From: Collinsella sp.
Lineage (GTDB): Bacteria > Actinomycetota > Coriobacteriia > Coriobacteriales > Coriobacteriaceae
Reading direction: 5' to 3'
Assembly (NCBI GenBank): GCA_022720335.1
Contig: JAIHVJ010000046.1
Location: 1-13,324 of the forward strand
DNA: 13,324 nt
Made by a program: the position numbers and the translations under genes. Shown here one piece after another: positions 1 through 5,162 of this stretch. The notes under the pieces were generated by a model. That model was not told the DNA's origin, did not search any database, and was given only the letters and a program-made list of their open reading frames with translations. Position 1 is the stretch's first letter, and every line of letters starts with the position of its first letter.

Positions 1-100
1 GGGTCGAGGCGGCATAGGATATCAACCGTATTCCAGATTCCAGTACGCCGGGCCGACTCACTTCGGATCGGGCGCTACACCAACTTTCTCGACACTACCA

Positions 101-126
101 TTTTGGCAGGTTTTATCTGGGGAAAC
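101..126 (+). repeat. Direct repeat, copy 1
   Basis: This 26-bp element contains the core CAGGTTTTATCTGGGGAAAC. It recurs in the same orientation at 3871-3896 with one difference (G at 106, A at 3876). It lies between the left window edge and the nif3 terminator and overlaps no convincing gene. The two copies bracket the bglG-PTS-nif3 block. What the element is (dispersed intergenic repeat, recombination scar or part of a mobile element) cannot be settled from two copies. Confidence 0.8.
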
Positions 127-129
127 GCA

Positions 130-167
130 AACAGGGCCACGGCACTATAAAACGTCGCGGCCCTGTT
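130..167 (-). terminator. Intrinsic terminator of the nif3 operon
   Basis: The arms ACAGGGCC (131-138) and GGCCCTGT (159-166) are perfect inverted repeats, extended by an A-T pair at 130/167. On the minus strand the stem is followed by TTTGCGTTT. It begins a few bases past the stop codon of the Nif3-family gene, where the bglG-PTS-nif3 transcript should end. The loop is long (about 20 nt), though part of it can extend the stem. Confidence 0.7.
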
Positions 168-171
168 CTAT

Positions 172-1026
172 TTATGCCAGCACGTATTGATACGTGTCTC
201 CCATGGGCACAAAAGTGACCGGCAACTCACCGCCGGCAGCCCCAAGCGCAGCGGGCAACCATGCCGCCATGCACTCCATACCCGGCTCTTCGCCGTTAAA
301 GTGACCCATATGGATGGCGCATTTCCCCTGACCGAGCATTGCGGCGTCGCGGATGTACTCACTCACCGTAAAGTCGATAAACTCCATGGCCAAAATGCAA
401 TCGATGTCATCAGAGTCGATATGGGCAATCTCGTCGTTATCTCGTCCCATAATGTGCATGGGAATCTCGACATTGCGAACGAGCGCGTCACCGTCGCCGA
501 TCAAGCGCGTTCCATTTAATCCAAGCTTGTGTACGAGCGCCTGCGCAAGATCGCGGGCCGGCGTTGGCTCAATGCGGTACCTCATGAATGACTTGTCTAC
601 CGCGGAGCCAAGCCAGTCCATCTTGGCCGCAAATCCGTAAAAGATGCCGTCGACCATTGAACCGTCCGAGGCGAGCGGAACGCCCGAGTGGATATAGTCA
701 TGGCAACGCCAAACCGCTCCACCCCAATCGTCAAGCAAGGCGCACTTTGCCTCAAAGGTCTCGTTCCCCGCGACCACTTCACGGCTGTCTCCGTGGTTCC
801 AGAACAGCGCCTCGTGCGGAACAATCAGGTTGGCGCCAAGCTCCTTGGCACGGCTAATTACCTCCGCCGTAGCCCAAATGCATGTAACGATTCCGGTACA
901 TTGCTGATCGACGTTGCCGTAAAGCACCCGATCGCGCGTCGTCGCAAGCTCGATGGGCTTACCGGTAAAAGCATCGATGCCGCCGCAATAGTCCTGGATA
1001 GCTTGAATAGCCTCACTGATAAGCAT
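172..1026 (-). CDS. Nif3-family dinuclear-metal protein (GTP cyclohydrolase I type 2-like)
   Basis: A 284-residue protein of the Nif3/YbgI family, whose members form ring-shaped hexamers with a two-metal site. The biochemical role of the family is poorly settled, and the 'GTP cyclohydrolase 1 type 2' label is largely transferred. Two signature regions are visible: LIVPHEALFWNHGD near residues 67-80, in the place of the usual THHPLFW metal motif, and GHFNGEEPGME near 241-251, matching the C-terminal GH...E motif. The second His of the usual HH pair is Glu here, a variant form. The start at 1026 is chosen because AAGGGG sits 9 bases upstream. An in-frame ATG at 1089 would add 21 residues translated through a hairpin and has no good ribosome binding site. 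It is the last gene after the PTS permease, 111 bp away, so it may act with sugar uptake, but that is inference. Confidence 0.8.
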   Translation of the reverse strand: MLISEAIQAIQDYCGGIDAFTGKPIELATTRDRVLYGNVDQQCTGIVTCIWATAEVISRAKELGANLIVPHEALFWNHGDSREVVAGNETFEAKCALLDDWGGAVWRCHDYIHSGVPLASDGSMVDGIFYGFAAKMDWLGSAVDKSFMRYRIEPTPARDLAQALVHKLGLNGTRLIGDGDALVRNVEIPMHIMGRDNDEIAHIDSDDIDCILAMEFIDFTVSEYIRDAAMLGQGKCAIHMGHFNGEEPGMECMAAWLPAALGAAGGELPVTFVPMGDTYQYVLA

Positions 1027-1052
1027 ATGTAACAACCCCTTCGACATAATAT

Positions 1053-1081
1053 GCAGGGCGGCAGCAAACATACCGCCCTGC
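1053..1081 (-). other. Intercistronic hairpin before nif3
   Basis: The 9-bp arms GCAGGGCGG (1053-1061) and CCGCCCTGC (1073-1081) are perfectly complementary around an 11-nt loop. On the minus strand the stem is followed by ATATTATG, not a real U-tract, so it is at best a weak terminator. It lies just upstream of the nif3 ribosome binding site. It could tune nif3 expression relative to the PTS gene or protect the mRNA end after processing. Confidence 0.55.
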
Positions 1082-1090
1082 GGAATCATC

Positions 1091-1124
1091 TATAGGCGGC
1101 ATTTTTTGAGCTGAACCACCTATA
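1091..1124 (-). other. Second intercistronic hairpin after the PTS gene
   Basis: TATAGGCGG (1091-1099) and CCACCTATA (1116-1124) form a 9-bp stem. The single C/A mismatch on the plus strand becomes a G-U wobble in minus-strand RNA. That asymmetry fits an RNA structure in the PTS-nif3 transcript. The loop is 16 nt and no U-tract follows, so a stability or processing role is more likely than termination. Confidence 0.45.
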
Positions 1125-1137
1125 TGCGACCGCTTTT

Positions 1138-2568
1138 CTAGCGCTCGGAAATCGGACCGTTCTCCAGCTCATCCTCGCTAAAGCCAAAGAACCAGGCAAC
1201 GGCAAAGCTTACGATAAAGCCAGCTGCCGAAGCGATAGCGGCACAGACCAGGTTCTCGTTGCCACCGCCGACAAACGTCATAATATTAAGCACGTTTGAA
1301 GCAGCACCAGCAAGATAGGCATTCACATGCAAAGCGATCGCCCCGGCACCGGCGACAAATGAACCCGCCATGCAGGCAACGAACAGCTTACGATAGCGGA
1401 ACAGCATGCCATAGATGAACGGCTCGCCGACGCCTCCAATGAGCTGGGCGACAAGATAGCCGGCACATTGGCTCTTTTCCTCCTTGTTGCGGAGTTTGAG
1501 CCATGTCGCAATCTCCGCTCCATAGGCAGCCCACAGCGAAACCGTAGTAGCGACCATAATAAAGCTGTCAGAGCCCGTCGACATGAAGTTTGCAATGGCA
1601 ATCATAATGACCGCGACATGCATGCCCGTAATGACCATGGGCAACCAAATTGCCGCAAGCAAGCCGCCACCAATAATCGCCGCGATGCCTCCCTCGGCGC
1701 CGAGGAACCCAAAGATTGCAGCCAGACCGTTGCCGCACAAAGAGCCAAGAGGGGCAAGCAGACAAAGCGCAAAGGGGACAGTCAGAGCAAGCGTGCAAAG
1801 CGGCGTAAACACCGTAGTAAGCGAATCAGGCATATGCTTGCGCAGGAACTTTTCGAAGACGGACATCAAGGCCACTGTGAGCAGGACGGGAATGACCGTC
1901 TGTGCATAGTTTTCAGGCACGCAGGGGATGCCGTAAACGCTAAAGGCTTTTCCCTCGGCTGCCATTTGCATAAACGTCGGTTCGATAAGCACACCGCCCA
2001 TAAAAGCACCGTACATAGGCGTGGCGCCAATGTTCTTGGCGGCCGAAAAGCCCAAGAAGACTGGTATAAAGTAGAACGTCACGTTGTAGAGCATATTGAG
2101 CAGGACATATAGATCGCTCGTATCCGCAATGAGATTGAGCATCGTTGGCCCGAGTACGACGGCAACGGTTTTGAACATGCCCGAAGCGAGCAGCAATGGA
2201 ATCATCGGAACCATGGAGCCCGAGAGGTAGTTAAGAATCGCATTGCCAACGGCTGTCGGGGTAAGCGGTGTTTTGACTCCACTTGCATCGAGGTTCTCGT
2301 CGATACTCTCCTGCTTGGCCAAGCCGCTCATCTTGATGAGCTCGTCATACACCTTAGGCACGTTTTGCCCAATAATCACCTGGAACTGCCCGCCAGATAT
2401 TTGAGCGCCGATGACGCCGTTAATTTTTTTAACAGCGTTAATGTCAGGCAATTCCATATCCTTAAGGTTAAAACGCAGACGCGTCATGCAGTGGGCTGCA
2501 AAGGTGATGTTGTCTTTGCCACCCAACGCCTCGAGCACATCGGCTGCGATCTTCTTATTGTCAGCCAT
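1138..2568 (-). CDS. PTS permease EIIBC, beta-glucoside (Bgl) type
   Basis: A 476-residue sugar-specific permease of the phosphotransferase system. It would import and phosphorylate a sugar, probably a beta-glucoside or related disaccharide. The EIIB domain fills about residues 1-80, with the phosphorylated cysteine Cys27 in HCMTRLRF. The rest is a hydrophobic EIIC domain of about ten membrane segments with GMH at 315-317 and the conserved loop GGVGEPFIYG at 378-387. The protein ends soon after EIIC, so the fused EIIA seen in full-length BglF-type proteins (about 620 residues) is missing and must come from elsewhere. The start at 2568 is chosen for the AAGGGA site 8 bases upstream and because EIIB begins there; a 44-residue upstream extension reads through the structured leader. 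It follows the bglG-type gene, the classic arrangement for substrate-induced antitermination. The substrate cannot be read from sequence. Confidence 0.9.
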   Translation of the reverse strand: MADNKKIAADVLEALGGKDNITFAAHCMTRLRFNLKDMELPDINAVKKINGVIGAQISGGQFQVIIGQNVPKVYDELIKMSGLAKQESIDENLDASGVKTPLTPTAVGNAILNYLSGSMVPMIPLLLASGMFKTVAVVLGPTMLNLIADTSDLYVLLNMLYNVTFYFIPVFLGFSAAKNIGATPMYGAFMGGVLIEPTFMQMAAEGKAFSVYGIPCVPENYAQTVIPVLLTVALMSVFEKFLRKHMPDSLTTVFTPLCTLALTVPFALCLLAPLGSLCGNGLAAIFGFLGAEGGIAAIIGGGLLAAIWLPMVITGMHVAVIMIAIANFMSTGSDSFIMVATTVSLWAAYGAEIATWLKLRNKEEKSQCAGYLVAQLIGGVGEPFIYGMLFRYRKLFVACMAGSFVAGAGAIALHVNAYLAGAASNVLNIMTFVGGGNENLVCAAIASAAGFIVSFAVAWFFGFSEDELENGPISER

Positions 2569-2626
2569 ATCATCTTCCCTTTCGAACGATCCGGTTCCTT
2601 CCTCGCTGCGCGCGCGAGGAGACAAA

Positions 2627-2649
2627 GCGGACGGTGGCCCGTCGTCCGC
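2627..2649 (-). terminator. Candidate conditional terminator upstream of the PTS gene
   Basis: GCGGACG (2627-2633) and CGTCCGC (2643-2649) form a perfect 7-bp GC-rich stem with a 9-nt loop. On the minus strand it is followed by TTTGTCT. It sits 59 bases before the PTS start codon. A terminator inside an operon directly downstream of a bglG gene is what BglG-type antitermination needs. The U-tract is short and interrupted, so it may be weak or conditional. Confidence 0.5.
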
Positions 2650-2679
2650 ACAGAAGTATTCGATTGTTGAGGGAAACGG

Positions 2680-2733
2680 CGTAAAGACAAAGAGCTCCAA
2701 AACGAGACATCGACAGGTCGCTCTGTCTTTACG
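2680..2733 (-). other. Long imperfect inverted repeat in the PTS leader
   Basis: CGTAAAGACA followed by AAGAGC on the left pairs with GCTCTGTCTTTACG on the right: 10 bp, a 2-nt bulge, then 4 bp, around a loop of about 24 nt. In minus-strand RNA the 5' arm can alternatively pair locally (GACAG with CTGTC). That gives two mutually exclusive folds, the behaviour expected of an antiterminator/terminator switch. No U-tract follows. Confidence 0.5.
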
Positions 2734-2872
2734 TCACGCTTCGGAAGCTCAGCTCTCGAATAACACCTTATGTCACGCCAAGGTTATCAGCTCTGCCATG
2801 TGAACGGCGGCCTCATGGTGCCCAAAAGTCTGCGAGCGGTAGGCTTTCTTCCCTGAACGGTATAGAAAGCGC

Positions 2873-3730
2873 CTATTTGTCGGCTGACACCTCGCCCGTC
2901 ACGTTGCCGGCATAGACCCGATTGACATGGAGCATGAGATACACCTTCTCCTCGGGCACGATGGAGGCATGATACGTTTCCTCGATAAGTTCTGCCATTT
3001 TGTCAACACAAGCCGCTATAGCCGGATGCTCTTCACAGAGAGGACGATAGAGCGCCGCATTATCGGTATTAAGCGGCTCCCCGGTGCGGACGCGCTCTAA
3101 CAAGTAGCGTACATGAGTGTCATAGCGTGCATAGTCAAAAGCATCGCGATCAACGGCGATAGCAAGATCTTTCTCGATAATCGCTACGAGCTTTTCGATC
3201 AGACGTTCCTCGCGGCGGACGTCGTTTGACTTTGCCTTACTAGAACTTGCCATAACGCTGTTAACGATGCAGAGCGCGATGCCTGCCCTCTCCCCGCGTG
3301 GCATAGATAAACCGAATTCGCGCTCTATGCCAGCATGGGCAAGCGCCGCAATCTTAAATTCAATGGGATATTGCTGCTGAACGTCACAAGAAAGCGGCAT
3401 CTGAACATACATGTGCTCACGGCAGCGCTTGATGGCAAAACTGATATGGTCGGCAAGCGTAAAAGGGAGGTTCGCCGACAGCTCACGCGAAATGTTGGTG
3501 CGCGCGACATCGGCAATCTGCGCACTAAATTCCATTACCTTGGGATCGATCTCGTTAAGAAGTGGCAGGTAGCGTGCATCAACGTTGTAAAACGTGCGCT
3601 CAATCTGCGCAAGCGAAACCTCATCGGGGCCGTCAGGGAAACCAATGCCTTTCCCCAGCGCCACAAGCTCGGTTCCCTTATCGTTGACAAGCAAGGCGGC
3701 ATTGTGATTAATGCGCTTAACGACCCTCAT
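2873..3730 (-). CDS. BglG/LicT-family transcriptional antiterminator
   Basis: A 285-residue RNA-binding antiterminator. In this family a dimer binds a leader RNA hairpin and stops terminator formation; PTS-dependent phosphorylation of histidines in two PRD domains controls it. The N-terminal RNA-binding (CAT) domain spans about residues 1-55 (MRVVKRINHNAALLV, then GKGIGF). PRD1 follows with His95 in DHISFAI, and PRD2 with His206 (DTHVRYL) and His268 (LMLHVNR). The position matching the second PRD1 histidine is Cys154 (IALCIVNS, codon TGC), where LicT has ALHIVNA. The start at 3730 is supported by GGAGG four bases upstream and by the CAT domain beginning there. It is first in the operon, so it probably controls the downstream PTS gene. 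Loss of one phosphoacceptor may alter how it senses PTS state; this is inference. Confidence 0.92.
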   Translation of the reverse strand: MRVVKRINHNAALLVNDKGTELVALGKGIGFPDGPDEVSLAQIERTFYNVDARYLPLLNEIDPKVMEFSAQIADVARTNISRELSANLPFTLADHISFAIKRCREHMYVQMPLSCDVQQQYPIEFKIAALAHAGIEREFGLSMPRGERAGIALCIVNSVMASSSKAKSNDVRREERLIEKLVAIIEKDLAIAVDRDAFDYARYDTHVRYLLERVRTGEPLNTDNAALYRPLCEEHPAIAACVDKMAELIEETYHASIVPEEKVYLMLHVNRVYAGNVTGEVSADK

Positions 3731-3798
3731 GATGCCTCCGAAAATAGGCGCAGCCGAAGGGCAAGCGCAATGAATTCCAGTTAAGATGGTTCGCCTCG

Positions 3799-3827
3799 AT
3801 TATTCCACGCAACGTCACGCGAGACAA
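3799..3827 (-). promoter_or_regulatory. Candidate sigma-70-type promoter of the bglG operon
   Basis: On the minus strand TTGTCT (3827-3822) and AATAAT (3804-3799) are separated by exactly 17 bases. They match the -35 and -10 consensus at 4 and 5 of 6 positions. Initiation near 3792 would give a leader of about 60 nt before the bglG start. Confidence 0.4.
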
Positions 3828-3870
3828 GCAAACCCGAGCTCCCACAACCTACCAAAAAGGGACAGGTTTA

Positions 3871-3896
3871 TTTTGACAGGTTTTATCTGGGGAAAC
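3871..3896 (+). repeat. Direct repeat, copy 2
   Basis: Same orientation as the copy at 101-126 and identical over 25 of 26 bases. It is preceded by AAAAAGG and a second, partial GACAGGTTTA unit at 3861-3870, so this copy looks internally duplicated or longer. TGGGG (3888-3892) can pair with CCCCA (3906-3910) just beyond it. It lies between the bglG promoter and the nuclease gene. Confidence 0.8.
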
Positions 3897-4008
3897 TCCG
3901 AATAGCCCCACATGCACAACCGCTGCAGCTTCATATGAGGCAAATGAATCAGTAGCGTCTATCCCAAATCTTGAGCATTTGTTCGACAGAACGGCCCCTG
4001 CCGGCTCC

Positions 4009-4017
4009 TGCTAGACT
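4009..4017 (+). promoter_or_regulatory. Possible extended -10 element for the nuclease gene
   Basis: TGCTAGACT has the TGn extension followed by a TAGACT hexamer, about 34 bases before the nuclease start. No good -35 hexamer sits at the usual distance, so this is a weak call. Confidence 0.25.
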
Positions 4018-4050
4018 GGTAGATTCCCAACCGTCCATCCAGGAGCCGCA

Positions 4051-5034
4051 ATGTCGCGCAAGTCCGCCTACAAGCAAGTACTTTCCATCGGCGCCGCCGT
4101 GGTGCTGGGGTTTGCGCTGTTCACAGGGTCGCTCGACGGAGCGCCCAAGTTGTTGTCGCCGCAAAGTGATGAACAGGCGGCAGCTCTGGCCGAAAAACAA
4201 AACGAAAGTCCCAGCCGCACCGACGACGAGGCGGACCTGGTCAATCGGCTCGAATCAGGAACGGCGAGCTCCCCGGACCCTCAAAACAGCCAGGACTCTG
4301 GCGATGGCTCCGATTCCGCCACAACCGACACCGGCGACGGCGCTTCCGCGGACAGCGCCGCCACCCCCATCGACGAGGTCGAAAACCCCGACCTCAACCG
4401 CGCCCGCGGTGTTTATCTCAGCAGCATTCCCGACTACGCCGGCAACCCCTACGTTGCCCTGCGCGCCGACAGCACGCACCCGCTCGGCACACCATCATTC
4501 ACGCTCGATGAATACGAGCGCGCTACAGAAGAGGGTTGCTTTAAGAAGTTCTCCAAGCTTGACAGCCTGGGCCGCACCCGCAAAGCGCTCGCCTGCGTGG
4601 GCCCCGAATCACTCGGTCAAGGCGAGCGCGGCGATATCTCGCGTATCCATCCCGCTGGATGGCGCCAGCAGCGCTACGACTTTATTCCGGGCCAGAGCCT
4701 CTACAACCGCTGCCATCTCATCGCCTGGTCGCTCTGCGGCGAAAACGCCAACCGCAAGAATCTCCTCACCGGCACGCGTTATCTCAACGAGACAGGCATG
4801 CTGCCGTTTGAGGAGCAGATTCTCGGCTACATCCGCGAGACGGGCAACCACGTGCTCTATCGCGTCACACCCATGTATAACGAAGAGGAACTTGTCTGCC
4901 GCGGCGTGCGCCTTGAGGCGCAATCGGTCGAGGACCACGGCAAGACCCTCTGCTTCCACGTGTACTGCTACAACCTGCAGCCGCACGTGCAGATCGACTA
5001 CGCCACCGGCCGCAACCAGGCATCCGGAGACTAG
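4051..5034 (+). CDS. Membrane-anchored DNA/RNA non-specific nuclease, EndA type
   Basis: A 327-residue secreted or surface-bound nuclease of the beta-beta-alpha metal superfamily, closest in pattern to streptococcal EndA-like enzymes, which degrade or process extracellular DNA. The N-terminus has a basic stretch and one hydrophobic helix (about 8-27), then a Ser/Asp/Thr-rich acidic linker (about 36-112), then the nuclease domain. The active-site motif is LYNRCHLIAW (217-226) with catalytic His222. The metal-site Asn is probably Asn237 in NRKNLLTGTRYLN, followed by GMLPFEEQ (249-256). NRCH stands where many members have DRGH. The start is supported by AGGAG five bases upstream and by the signal helix beginning there. 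It is a single-gene unit ending at a bidirectional terminator. Roles in nutrient scavenging, DNA uptake or biofilm DNA turnover are all possible; no competence gene is nearby to decide. Confidence 0.88.
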   Translation: MSRKSAYKQVLSIGAAVVLGFALFTGSLDGAPKLLSPQSDEQAAALAEKQNESPSRTDDEADLVNRLESGTASSPDPQNSQDSGDGSDSATTDTGDGASADSAATPIDEVENPDLNRARGVYLSSIPDYAGNPYVALRADSTHPLGTPSFTLDEYERATEEGCFKKFSKLDSLGRTRKALACVGPESLGQGERGDISRIHPAGWRQQRYDFIPGQSLYNRCHLIAWSLCGENANRKNLLTGTRYLNETGMLPFEEQILGYIRETGNHVLYRVTPMYNEEELVCRGVRLEAQSVEDHGKTLCFHVYCYNLQPHVQIDYATGRNQASGD

Positions 5035-5093
5035 TGCCGACCGCACCGCCCGTAACCCAAAAATGATTCGTTTTCCTCCGTCCCCATGGGATC

Positions 5094-5130
5094 AAAAAGG
5101 GCCGCCCCGGTTACCCAGGGCGGCCTTTTC
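5094..5130. terminator. Bidirectional terminator between nuclease and EF-G-like genes
   Basis: GGCCGCCC (5100-5107) and GGGCGGCC (5118-5125) form a perfect 8-bp GC stem with a 10-nt loop. TTTT follows on the plus strand, and AAAAA precedes it, giving a U-tract on the minus strand. It lies between two convergent genes and can serve both. Confidence 0.9.
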
Positions 5131-5162
5131 GTCAGCACCTACATTGCAGGCAAAATCACACG

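Larger units (their letters stand above)
2569..2872 (-). promoter_or_regulatory. Structured bglG-PTS intergenic leader
   Basis: This 304-base gap holds no convincing gene. In minus-strand RNA it carries a series of hairpins: 2843-2870, right after the bglG stop (GCTTTCT/AGAAAGC); 2760-2787 (8 bp with a 2-nt bulge); the long stem at 2680-2733; the terminator-like stem at 2627-2649; and 2600-2620 (TCCTCGC/GCGAGGA). This fits an antitermination leader upstream of a PTS gene. I looked for the canonical BglG/LicT RAT (TTGTTACTG, then a spacer, then CAGGC) and found no good match, so the antiterminator element is not assigned. Confidence 0.5.
3731..4050. other. Divergent intergenic region with repeat and promoters
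   Basis: This 320-base gap separates the minus-strand bglG operon from the plus-strand nuclease gene. It contains a bglG promoter candidate (3799-3827), direct repeat copy 2 (3871-3896) preceded by a related GACAGGTTTA unit (3861-3870), and a weak promoter-like site before the nuclease (4009-4017). In the bglG leader, about 3750-3770, a small GC-rich hairpin (GCGC..GCC/GGC..GCGC on the minus strand) is followed by CTATTTT and could be a first attenuator. I see no gene here. Confidence 0.5.

Noticed and set aside
1..150. Open frames at the left edge, and a TAG at 13-15 that could end an upstream plus-strand gene (VEAA-stop)
   Set aside because: Too little sequence to tell a gene end from chance, and the longer frames run through the repeat and terminator.
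2755..2790. A RAT-like antiterminator near the 2760-2787 hairpin (AGGTGTTATTCG)
   Set aside because: Only a loose resemblance to the BglG/LicT target, and the second half of the motif is absent.
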